A stretch of 6,462 nucleotides of DNA from a bacterium Ga0077546 (GCA_001464165.1 LNEX01000102.1:1-6462); one strand, 5' to 3'. Counted from the first letter of the stretch, positions 1 through 5,588 are shown. The notes: generated by a model from the sequence alone, not told the origin. Numbers and translations are program-made.

Positions 1-486
1 GCTGGCCTTGAGCAAAGTTTTTTCAATTTCGTCTACATACTGCGAAAATTCTTCTAAGAGTTGATCGTCGTAAATGTCTTGAGAAAGAGCACTGAGGCGT
101 TGTTTATATTTAGACAGTATCGACTCAATTGAGAGCCGCAGAGGGTGAAAGACTTGTCTGAGATAACGTTCTCGTGCTTTCTCTTCATCAAGCGAGTCTT
201 GCACGCTGGTGGGCATATGCATGCCTGTGCGTGGCCGCGTGCGTATTACAACTGAATCATAATGAGCTCTTTTCTCGCTGTCCATCAAGGTCTCATAGGC
301 CTCGTTAATAGACATCATGTGTTCAGTTTCGGTCATTACTTGATTATCAGGTTTGGCCTGAAACGACAAATCTGGGTGCACAGATTTAACCAGCTTGCGA
401 TAGGCTTGCTTGATCTCAGCTTGGCTGGCATTGGTGTTCGCTGCCAGTCCTAGAATTTCGTAGTGGTTAGTTTTTTTCCGTCCCAT
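1..486 (-). CDS. J-domain (DnaJ-like) co-chaperone, cyanobacterial type, C-terminus cut by window edge
   Basis: The minus strand is open from an ATG at 486-484 to the window edge, giving 162 residues without a stop; the true C-terminus lies outside. Residues about 8-78 form a J domain: NHYEILGL, a helix II with AYRKLVKSV, the diagnostic HPD loop at H37-P38-D39, and a helix III ending in KRAHYDS. J domains stimulate the ATPase of DnaK/Hsp70 in the cytoplasm. There is no Gly/Phe region, no zinc-finger cysteines and no sign yet of a DnaJ substrate-binding domain, so this is a type III J protein. Residues about 100-162 are a charged helical segment (VFHPLRLSIESIL, then LSQDIYDDQLLEEF) that resembles, from memory, the conserved second half of a cyanobacterial J-protein family. 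The start is fixed by the J-domain N-terminus. It has no Shine-Dalgarno sequence, but a TATAAT lies 6 nt upstream. It is divergent from nrdR. The J-domain assignment is firm; the client is unknown. Confidence 0.92.
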   Translation of the reverse strand, partial: MGRKKTNHYEILGLAANTNASQAEIKQAYRKLVKSVHPDLSFQAKPDNQVMTETEHMMSINEAYETLMDSEKRAHYDSVVIRTRPRTGMHMPTSVQDSLDEEKARERYLRQVFHPLRLSIESILSKYKQRLSALSQDIYDDQLLEEFSQYVDEIEKTLLKAS

Positions 487-492
487 TGAGTA

Positions 493-498
493 ATTATA
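493..498 (-). promoter_or_regulatory. Perfect -10 box placed for a leaderless transcript of the J-domain gene
   Basis: On the minus strand TATAAT occupies 498-493, followed by six bases (TACTCA) and then the ATG at 486. A start site about 7 nt after the -10 would fall on the A of the start codon, so the mRNA would have no leader. The upstream 20 nt contain no GG and no Shine-Dalgarno match. A -35 element is poor (CTGAGT at 522-517, 18-bp spacer, 3 of 6 matches). The spacing equals that in front of nrdR. Confidence 0.5.
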
Positions 499-547
499 TT
501 ATTGATTTATCGAGCTACTCAGTGGTTTGCTCAAAGAACTTTGCGGT

Positions 548-585
548 TCTATTGTTAGGCTGAGAATTTCTATAATTCTAATAGA
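548..585. repeat. Interrupted inverted repeat in the divergent J-domain/nrdR intergenic region
   Basis: AGAATT (563-568) and AATTCT (574-579) are perfect inverted repeats with a 5-bp spacer. Just outside, TCTATT (548-553) pairs with AATAGA (580-585). Together they form a 12-bp stem with a 9-nt bulge on the left arm. A perfect TATAAT sits inside at 571-576, so the inner palindrome could be an operator over a second promoter reading toward nrdR, but no well-spaced -35 is visible. It does not match the NrdR box or the CIRCE element. It is AT-rich, so chance is a real alternative. The rest of the 176-bp region (487-662) shows only the two -10 elements described separately. Confidence 0.35.
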
Positions 586-629
586 GCGGGATAAGCCAAA
601 ACCTATTAAAAAATGCTGTGAGTGTTTCA

Positions 630-656
630 TTGTCAGCGTTCTCAACGGTCTATAAT
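630..656 (+). promoter_or_regulatory. Promoter of nrdR, positioned for a leaderless mRNA
   Basis: TTGTCA at 630-635 (5 of 6 matches to the -35 consensus) and a perfect TATAAT at 651-656 are separated by 15 bp, which is short of the ideal 17. The -10 ends 6 nt before the nrdR ATG at 663, so transcription would start at or next to the start codon. No Shine-Dalgarno sequence is possible in such a transcript, and none is seen. A second TATAAT at 571-576 could supply a leadered transcript instead. Confidence 0.55.
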
Positions 657-662
657 TGGTAG

Positions 663-1145
663 ATGTTCTGTCCCTTTTGTAATCATCGTGAGAGCCGAGT
701 GCTTGAGTCCCGTCTAACCGCCGAGAACTCGGTTAGGCGAAGGCGGGAGTGTGAAGGATGCGGCAAGCGCTTCACCACATACGAGAAGCTCGAGACTGTG
801 CAGTTTCTCGTGGTCAAGCGCTCAGGTATTCGCGAACCCTATATTAGAGATAAGCTCAGAGCCGGAATTAGTCGTGCTTGTGCCAAGACCACTGTAACTG
901 CTGAACAAATTGATGATCTCGTTGATTCGGTGGAGAATGAATTGTTGGCATCTGGTCGCAGAGAGGTGGCTGCTTCAATGTTGGGTGAGATTGGTTTGCG
1001 GCTTTTGAGCAACCTTGATCAGGTGGCATACGTGCGATTCGCCTCCGTATACAGACAGTTTCGCTCCATTGAAGACTTTATTGCTGAACTTAATTTGCTT
1101 CGTGCGGAGGGCCTGACACCATCGGCGGTGCTTCAGAGCGATTAG
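663..1145 (+). CDS. nrdR: Transcriptional repressor NrdR of ribonucleotide reductase genes
   Basis: NrdR is a nucleotide-sensing repressor: it binds ATP/dATP in an ATP-cone domain and represses ribonucleotide reductase (nrd) promoters when dATP is high. The 160-residue protein has the complete family architecture. An N-terminal zinc ribbon has cysteines C3, C6, C30 and C33 and the basic segment RRRREC at 25-30, followed by RFTTYE. An ATP-cone spans about residues 46-136, with VVKRSG and the RDKLRAGI helix. The length is normal, with a slightly long tail. The start is certain because the ATG directly precedes CPFC. The SRVLESR stretch after the first cysteine pair resembles cyanobacterial NrdR. 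No canonical pair of NrdR boxes is visible nearby, and no nrd genes are in the window, so its targets lie elsewhere. It is transcribed alone or reads into rplS 166 bp downstream. Confidence 0.97.
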   Translation: MFCPFCNHRESRVLESRLTAENSVRRRRECEGCGKRFTTYEKLETVQFLVVKRSGIREPYIRDKLRAGISRACAKTTVTAEQIDDLVDSVENELLASGRREVAASMLGEIGLRLLSNLDQVAYVRFASVYRQFRSIEDFIAELNLLRAEGLTPSAVLQSD

Positions 1146-1169
1146 GCTTGATCAAAGTAAACCCAAGCC
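1145..1169 (+). terminator. Possible weak terminator hairpin after nrdR
   Basis: GGCTTG (1145-1150, beginning in the nrdR stop codon) pairs perfectly with CAAGCC (1164-1169) around a 13-nt loop. The following bases (ACAATTGTTTAG) are T-rich but not a true T-run, so termination is uncertain. It could equally be a 3' end stabilising hairpin. Confidence 0.3.
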
Positions 1170-1249
1170 ACAATTGTTTAGATTTGATGAAACATCTCCA
1201 ATGTCGCTTAACGCTTGTTTGCGCTTGCCCCACAGGCTAGAGATGACCG

Positions 1250-1258
1250 TGTTACAAT
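1250..1258 (+). promoter_or_regulatory. Extended -10 promoter candidate for the rplS-rbgA-rnhB operon
   Basis: TGTTACAAT at 1250-1258 fits an extended -10 (TGn followed by TACAAT, 5 of 6 matches). The nearest -35-like sequence, TTGCCC at 1225-1230, is 22 bp away, too far to count, but extended -10 promoters tolerate this. Transcription would start near 1265 and leave about a 47-nt leader before the rplS ATG. No ribosomal-protein leader motif was recognised in that leader. The 166-bp gap 1146-1311 holds nothing else that I can support. Confidence 0.45.
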
Positions 1259-1311
1259 CGCAGACTGCTTATAGATATCTTCGAAGAACCAATTAGTGAA
1301 CTGGCATAATT

Positions 1312-1731
1312 ATGAATAGCATTATAAAAGAGATTGAAGCCCCACTCCTGAAGTCGAACCTTCCCACGTTTGATGTCGGCGACACTGTCAAAGTGTTCGT
1401 CAAGATCAAAGAGGGCGGCAAAGAACGAACTCAAGGTTATGAAGGCGTTGTAATAAAGCACTCCGGTCACGGAGTCGGTGAAACCTTCACCGTTCGTCGC
1501 GTATTTCAGGGTATTGGCATTGAGAGAGTATTTCTCGTCCATAGCCCACGCGTCGAAAAAATTACAGTATTGCGTCGTGGTGACGTTCGTCGCGCTAAGT
1601 TGTACTACTTGAGACAGCGAACTGGCAAAGCTACTCGTATTAAAGAGAAGCTCGGCGGCAAGAAAGTTGTGGCTCAAGTTCAGGCAGCTGCTCCTGCTCC
1701 CGCTCCGGCTACAGAACCTGTTCAAAGCTAG
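1312..1731 (+). CDS. rplS: 50S ribosomal protein L19 with Ala/Pro-rich C-terminal tail
   Basis: L19 sits at the 30S-50S interface of the large subunit. The 139-residue protein covers the whole family: LKSNLP (14-19), VGDTVKV (22-28), IKEGGKER (32-39), [21 protein letters not shown] (60-80, split here only by memory of family blocks), VLRRG (86-90) and [21 protein letters not shown] (93-113). The core looks closest to cyanobacterial L19, which usually ends near residue 115. Here about 25 extra residues follow (115-139), including AAAPAPAPA, a flexible low-complexity tail. The ATG is fixed by homology but lacks a clear Shine-Dalgarno sequence. The stop codon lies 2 nt before the TTG of rbgA, so the two are probably co-transcribed and translationally coupled. 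A 157-codon antisense open frame covers the gene but is a shadow. Confidence 0.97.
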   Translation: MNSIIKEIEAPLLKSNLPTFDVGDTVKVFVKIKEGGKERTQGYEGVVIKHSGHGVGETFTVRRVFQGIGIERVFLVHSPRVEKITVLRRGDVRRAKLYYLRQRTGKATRIKEKLGGKKVVAQVQAAAPAPAPATEPVQS

Positions 1732-1733
1732 AG

Positions 1734-2825
1734 TTGAGCATTAAGAAAGCCTCTTCCAGATCTGCTCGCTCCTCTGGGGGTGGCAGTAAGTCTGGTGTTG
1801 GAAAGTCTAATACCGGACGTGATGCCAAGAGAGTAGCTGGCAAGAATTCAGATCTTGCTGCGAAAGCCGCCCAGTCTGCCCGCTCGTCGGGTGTTGGGCG
1901 GCGTCCTTCTAAGTTCGCAAGTGCAGTTAATAGTGCCGCACCAGCTACTGCTGTGCCAGCTGGCCAACCGACGAAAATAATTAAGAAGCCTAAGGCGGCC
2001 AGCACCCCATTTCAGCGTTTGACTGAGATCGTCAAGTGGGTTGACTTGGTGATTGAAGTGCTCGATGGTCGTCTACCTGAGACCACCAGGCATCCGGCTT
2101 CACGAGATATCTTTGGTAACAAGCCGAGAGTTTTGATCTATTCGAAGTCAGATTTGAGCGATGGCGACAAACTCAGGGCTTTTGTCAAGGCGGCGAGCGA
2201 GCAGGAACAAAAAGGACCGCCTGAGAAACGCTTGATTCTTGATTTGAAATCAATGGCTCACAAAAACACCTTCATTGAAGCGGCCCTTGCCGTTACAGCT
2301 GAAAAGCGTGCAGCTTTAGCCAAAAAAGGTCTTTTGGAACGGCCGATGAGAGCCTGTGTTGTTGGTATTCCCAACGTTGGCAAGTCGTCATTGATCAATT
2401 GGTTTGTGGGGCGGAAGAAGGCCAAGACCGGTGATTCTCCTGGCGTAACTCGGGGCACCCAGTGGATTCGTGTACACCCTCAGCTTGAGATGCTTGATAC
2501 CCCAGGCATATTACCGGCTAACTTGTTTTCCCCGGAAGAAAGGCAGCGCCTGGCTCTGCTCAATTTATTACCGGCTGAAGGTTACGACAATCTTGAAATA
2601 GCAAAATTTGGCTTGATGTTGATGAAAAAATATTATCCAAATAGACTTGAGACTTATTTGCCGGGGCTCTCGACTTATGAAGATGGGCTTGACTACATTG
2701 CTGAGAAGAAGCACTATTTAGTTTTTGGCGGTAGGCTTGATCATTATCGTGCTGCTACTATTTTCTTACGCGATTTGCGAGCAGGAAAATTGGGTGACAT
2801 CACATTTGATCGCCTTTTGCCGTAG
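1734..2825 (+). CDS. rbgA: Divergent RbgA/YlqF-type circularly permuted ribosome-assembly GTPase
   Basis: RbgA-family GTPases act late in 50S assembly. The permuted motif order is clear: G4 as SKSD (137-140), a G5-like LDLKS (169-173), G1 P-loop GIPNVGKSS (211-219), G2 PGVTR (236-240) and G3 DTPG (255-258). The C-terminal helical RbgA domain covers about 285-363 and includes GKLGDITFDR. At 363 residues it is about 80 longer than Bacillus RbgA. Residues 1-90 are a Ser/Lys/Arg/Ala/Gly-rich, probably disordered basic extension. Two oddities: G4 has Ser in place of the usual Asn, and the family's N-terminal WFPGHM motif (with a His implicated in GTP hydrolysis) aligns to KKPKAA at 84-89; there is no His before residue 120. 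The TTG start is chosen because it lies 2 nt after the rplS stop with no ATG in frame. A GTG at 1953 (residue 74) would give a family-sized 290-residue protein but has no Shine-Dalgarno and still lacks the motif. Confidence 0.9.
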   Translation: MSIKKASSRSARSSGGGSKSGVGKSNTGRDAKRVAGKNSDLAAKAAQSARSSGVGRRPSKFASAVNSAAPATAVPAGQPTKIIKKPKAASTPFQRLTEIVKWVDLVIEVLDGRLPETTRHPASRDIFGNKPRVLIYSKSDLSDGDKLRAFVKAASEQEQKGPPEKRLILDLKSMAHKNTFIEAALAVTAEKRAALAKKGLLERPMRACVVGIPNVGKSSLINWFVGRKKAKTGDSPGVTRGTQWIRVHPQLEMLDTPGILPANLFSPEERQRLALLNLLPAEGYDNLEIAKFGLMLMKKYYPNRLETYLPGLSTYEDGLDYIAEKKHYLVFGGRLDHYRAATIFLRDLRAGKLGDITFDRLLP

Positions 2826-2841
2826 TTAAATAAGTAAGAGC

Positions 2842-3588
2842 ATGGTTCAAACCAATTTTTCTAAGTTGTGGGCTGTTGACTCTCGAATATTAAAGCAGGC
2901 TCAAAAGAGCAACCCCGGTCTTGTTGGCGCTAGCAAGCCAATTGCGAGAAACTCCAAGCCTGATCAACAGTTAAGTCTTTTCAAAAGTGCCTCAGCAGGC
3001 TTAATTGGGGTTGATGAAGTGGGCCGCGGATGCCTATCTGGGCCGGTTGTGGCTGCTGCAGTAATGTTGCCAACCATAGCTAAGACTTCGTTTCTTGCTG
3101 AACAACTGAGTGATTTGAATGATTCAAAATGCCTCAGTCAAAAGCAGAGAGAGCACTTGTCAGAGATTTTGCGTGCCCATTGTCATTTCGCTATTGCCGA
3201 GGCTACTCCTGCTGAAATTGACCAGATCAATATTTTGCAGGCCAGTCTTCTTGCGATGAGACGCGCCATCGATAGTCTTCTAGCGCAAATCCAAAATAGT
3301 CCAGATCAGTTACTGTTGTTGGTAGATGGCAATCAAAAAGTGAAAGGATTGAACCTTGAGCAAATTACTGTAATTCAGGGTGACAGCCATTCGGCTTCTA
3401 TTGCTGCAGCATCGGTTATAGCCAAGGTTTATCGCGATGGCTTGATGGTCGAGCTATCCCGTCAGCATCCGGCCTACAGTTGGCACAGCAATAAAGGCTA
3501 TGGCTCAAAAGCTCACCGCGCTGCTATTGCTGTGCATGGGGTGACAAAATGGCACCGCCTTAGTTTTCGCTTGTTTGACGCTGAGTGA
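2842..3588 (+). CDS. rnhB: Ribonuclease HII with N-terminal extension carrying a sliding-clamp-binding motif
   Basis: RNase HII cuts 5' of single ribonucleotides embedded in DNA and starts ribonucleotide excision repair. The 248-residue protein has the full catalytic set: D58 and E59 in GVDEVGRG (the family usually has DEAGRG), D162 in VDGN and D181 in GDSHSASIAAAS. It also has the GRG loop (61-63) and the GYG tyrosine Y220 used to sense the ribonucleotide. The catalytic domain starts near residue 52. Residues 1-51 are an extra, polar, probably flexible segment that contains QLSLF at 43-47 (bases 2968-2982), an exact match to the bacterial beta-clamp-binding pentapeptide QL[SD]LF. The ATG start is the only good one; a weak AAGAG lies too close for a good ribosome site. 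It follows rbgA by 16 nt, as in the rplS-ylqF-rnhB order of Bacillus. The enzyme call is firm; clamp binding is inference. Confidence 0.96.
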   Translation: MVQTNFSKLWAVDSRILKQAQKSNPGLVGASKPIARNSKPDQQLSLFKSASAGLIGVDEVGRGCLSGPVVAAAVMLPTIAKTSFLAEQLSDLNDSKCLSQKQREHLSEILRAHCHFAIAEATPAEIDQINILQASLLAMRRAIDSLLAQIQNSPDQLLLLVDGNQKVKGLNLEQITVIQGDSHSASIAAASVIAKVYRDGLMVELSRQHPAYSWHSNKGYGSKAHRAAIAVHGVTKWHRLSFRLFDAE

Positions 3589-3595
3589 TTTTTTT
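3567..3595 (+). terminator. Weak intrinsic terminator at the end of the rplS operon
   Basis: TCGCTTG (3567-3573) can pair with TGAGTGA (3582-3588, containing the rnhB stop) using three G-U pairs, and seven T residues (3589-3595) follow directly. The stem is poor, but the T-run position is right. It lies in the 14-bp gap between convergent genes, where transcription from both sides collides. Confidence 0.3.
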
Positions 3596-3602
3596 ATGCG
3601 TT

Positions 3603-4358
3603 TTAGCGAGTTCTCGCCGGTAGATTTGGTGTGCCACCGTCGGGTCCGACATTTTCGAATTTTTTGATTTTCTGTTCTGTCTTGCCGCCGCCATCAAGCA
3701 CTTGAGTCTTAGACAGTTGATCGACAATATAGTCGACGCCACGCCATGAAATCATGAACATACGCTCGCCCATTTCGATCAAATTGGTTTCACGCAGATA
3801 CCAGAGGGCGAATTCCATCTCAGCAACGTTGTCAATCGAAAGAATGTCCATCATCATTTTTGCGGTAGCGCCGCCAGTTTGAGGACGCTTTTTGCGCTGA
3901 CCAAGGAGGATTTGCAGAATGGCCAAACGCAACTCAATCTCGTTCCAAGATAGTCCGGTTTTGGGAATCTTCGGTAGTGAGTCTTTGCCAAACTGTGAGG
4001 GTGCTCCGCTTGGTCCTCCGCCTTGCGCAGTGGGGGCTGCCGCCTTTGCTTCTTTGGCACCAAGTGACATATCGTAGGCTGCACGCTTGCCTTCATCTGA
4101 AAGAGTGCGCCACGCTTCTGTGATAATACGGAATTTCTCAGCGTCCCCTGATTCACCGTTGTCCGGGTGGTACATGGCAGCTAAGAAGCGATAGGCATAA
4201 CGAATAATCGTTGGGTGGGCATCTCTGTCTACTTGTAAGAGTTCGTAGTAGCTGATCTCTTTAAAGTTTTTGCCGACTGGGCCGCCAGAATTGCCCTGGT
4301 TTTGATTGTTGCCGCCGCCTTGATTTGGATTTGGGGCGGGAGGTGGTTGCCACGACAT
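3603..4358 (-). CDS. J-domain protein with predicted C-terminal winged-helix domain
   Basis: The 251-residue protein has three parts. Residues 1-30 are a Pro/Asn/Gln/Gly-rich flexible leader. Residues about 36-96 are a J domain (SYYELLQV, AYRFLAAMY, HPD at 64-66, and a helix ending KRAAYD), so it should stimulate a DnaK/Hsp70. After a Gly/Ala/Ser/Pro linker (about 100-133), residues about 137-216 read like a winged helix-turn-helix: a helix with IELRLAILQILL, a second around MMMDILSI, a recognition-type helix with EFALWYLRETNLIE, then a short wing and WRGVDYIVDQL. The tail is Gly/Lys-rich. It lacks the DnaJ zinc finger and substrate domains. From memory, similar J-domain/winged-helix proteins occur in other phyla without known function. 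The start has AAAGGA 9 nt upstream, inside the end of the acyl-CoA dehydrogenase gene, 3 nt before this ATG, so the two are coupled. Whether the winged helix binds DNA or protein is not known. Confidence 0.88.
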   Translation of the reverse strand: MSWQPPPAPNPNQGGGNNQNQGNSGGPVGKNFKEISYYELLQVDRDAHPTIIRYAYRFLAAMYHPDNGESGDAEKFRIITEAWRTLSDEGKRAAYDMSLGAKEAKAAAPTAQGGGPSGAPSQFGKDSLPKIPKTGLSWNEIELRLAILQILLGQRKKRPQTGGATAKMMMDILSIDNVAEMEFALWYLRETNLIEMGERMFMISWRGVDYIVDQLSKTQVLDGGGKTEQKIKKFENVGPDGGTPNLPARTR

Positions 4359-4361
4359 GAT

Positions 4362-5540
4362 TTATAGTCCTTTCAATACGTTTTGAGCGATGACCAGGCG
4401 TTGAATTTCTGATGTGCCTTCATATATTTCGGTGATTTTGGCATCACGCATATAACGTTCCACTGGGTAGTCTGTTACGAAACCGTATCCGCCGAAAATT
4501 TGTACACATTTTACAGTACTTCTCATTGCTACTTCTGAGGCAAAGAGCTTTGCTTGCGCCGCCAGTTTTGTGAATTTGTCACCGCGATCTTGGGCGACGC
4601 AGGCGTTGTAAGTCAGAAGCCTAGCGGCATCTATTTCGGTTTGCATTTCGGCAAACATGAATTGAATGGCTTGAAACTGATTGATTGTTTTATTGAAAGC
4701 AACGCGCTCTTTGCTGTATTTGAAAGCGTGATCCCAAGCTCCTTGAGCAATACCGACTGCTTGTGAGGCAATACCAATTCTGCCACCATCTAAGGTGACC
4801 ATGGATACTTTAAAGCCGTCTCCTTCGTTGCCTAGCATATTGGCCACTGGTACTGGAGTATCTTCAAAATTAATTTGGCAGGTTGATGAACCTTTGATGC
4901 CGAGCTTGTCTTCGAGCTTCCCAAAAGTAAAACCAGGCGAACCTTTTTCAACAATCAGAGCTACAAGGCCCTTATGCTTAAGAGTCTGGTCTGTTTGGGC
5001 AATAACGAGGTAATAATCTGCTTCTACTCCGTTTGTGATCCAGTTTTTCGATCCGTTCAAAATGAATTGGTCGCCTTTGCGAACGGCCATGCATTTGGCG
5101 GCTGCCGAGTCTGAGCCGGAGTCTGGTTCAGAAAGAGCAAAAGCGCCCATCTTCTTACCTTGACACATAGGTGGTAAAAAGCGCTTTTTCTGTTCTTCTG
5201 AGCCGAAAATATAGATTGGAGTGGCACACAACGAGACGTGAGCCGAGTAGAGTACCGAAGTGGTGGCACAGGCGCTGCCTAACTCTTCCACAACGGTACT
5301 ATACGAAACATGGTCCATGCCAGCGCCGCCGTATTCTTCAGGGAAAGGCAGGCCGCAAAGGTCTGATTGAGCCAATAAATCCCAATTCTCTCGCGGAAAA
5401 CGGTGATTGCGGTCTACTTCAGCTGCTCTCGGAGCGAATTCCGCTTGTGCAAGTTCTCTCACTGTTTCTTTGATCAATTGCTGATCTTCAGTTAGTCTAA
5501 ATCCTAATGGCAAGTCTTTCAGTGTCGTGGCTGTCAACAT
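4362..5540 (-). CDS. Acyl-CoA dehydrogenase (short/medium-chain type flavoenzyme)
   Basis: This FAD enzyme makes the alpha-beta double bond in an acyl-CoA (first step of beta-oxidation or branched-chain acyl breakdown) and passes electrons to ETF. At 392 residues it is full length. The domains run N-terminal helical (about 15-127), middle beta (about 131-226) and C-terminal helical (about 238-388). The first family signature is at 136-148 (LSEPDSGSD), and the second is around 347-367, with QIFGGYGF and YMRDAKI. The catalytic base is E374 in IYEGTSEIQ, the position used by short- and medium-chain enzymes rather than isovaleryl/long-chain ones. Chain length cannot be fixed from sequence; overall it looks like the butyryl-CoA/short-chain group. 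A strong AGGTGA precedes the ATG. No ETF, thiolase or other beta-oxidation genes are in the window; the only operon partner is the downstream J-domain/winged-helix gene. This metabolism argues against a typical photosynthetic cyanobacterium. Confidence 0.96.
   Translation of the reverse strand: MLTATTLKDLPLGFRLTEDQQLIKETVRELAQAEFAPRAAEVDRNHRFPRENWDLLAQSDLCGLPFPEEYGGAGMDHVSYSTVVEELGSACATTSVLYSAHVSLCATPIYIFGSEEQKKRFLPPMCQGKKMGAFALSEPDSGSDSAAAKCMAVRKGDQFILNGSKNWITNGVEADYYLVIAQTDQTLKHKGLVALIVEKGSPGFTFGKLEDKLGIKGSSTCQINFEDTPVPVANMLGNEGDGFKVSMVTLDGGRIGIASQAVGIAQGAWDHAFKYSKERVAFNKTINQFQAIQFMFAEMQTEIDAARLLTYNACVAQDRGDKFTKLAAQAKLFASEVAMRSTVKCVQIFGGYGFVTDYPVERYMRDAKITEIYEGTSEIQRLVIAQNVLKGL
4368..4373 (-). 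promoter_or_regulatory. Shine-Dalgarno of the J-domain/winged-helix gene
   Basis: AAAGGA on the minus strand lies 9 nt before the ATG at 4358, within the last codons of the acyl-CoA dehydrogenase gene. It fixes the start and supports translation from a shared two-gene mRNA. Confidence 0.7.
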
Positions 5541-5543
5541 TGT

Positions 5544-5549
5544 TCACCT
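5544..5549 (-). promoter_or_regulatory. Shine-Dalgarno of the acyl-CoA dehydrogenase gene
   Basis: AGGTGA on the minus strand ends 3 nt before the ATG at 5540 (core AGGTG with a 4-nt spacer). It is a strong match and decides the start. It contrasts with the lack of any ribosome site before nrdR and the first J-domain gene. Confidence 0.7.
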
Positions 5550-5588
5550 GATAATTTGGTCAAGTCTCAATTTCTACCGTAACTGTTG

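Noticed and set aside
487..662. NrdR boxes or a CIRCE heat-shock element in the nrdR/J-domain intergenic region
   Set aside because: No ACAC...GTGT type pair and no TTAGCACTC-N9-GAGTGCTAA pattern could be found on either strand.
1186..1196. GATG-AAA-CATC mini hairpin downstream of nrdR
   Set aside because: A 4-bp stem with a 3-nt loop and no T-run; too short to support as a terminator or RNA element.
1303..1311. TGGCATAAT directly before the rplS ATG, as another leaderless -10
   Set aside because: It ends 1 nt before the ATG, so transcription would begin inside the coding region and the fixed L19 N-terminus would be lost.
1252..1725. A 157-codon open frame antisense to the whole rplS gene
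   Set aside because: It mirrors the highly conserved rplS coding sequence, has no recognisable domain or ribosome site, and its composition is what a complementary shadow would give.
1709..2005. A 98-codon minus-strand frame opposite the start of rbgA
   Set aside because: It is the complement of the Ser/Ala/Lys-rich rbgA extension; no ribosome site or family resemblance, and it would overlap the rplS end.
3606..3617. GCGAG-TT-CTCGC inverted repeat near the end of the J-domain/winged-helix gene, as its terminator
   Set aside because: It lies inside the coding region with a 2-nt loop and is not followed by a T-run on the minus strand.
5171..5473. Plus-strand frames inside the acyl-CoA dehydrogenase gene (also 4554-4766 and 4795-5013)
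   Set aside because: The minus-strand gene is complete with all family motifs; these are short shadows without start signals.
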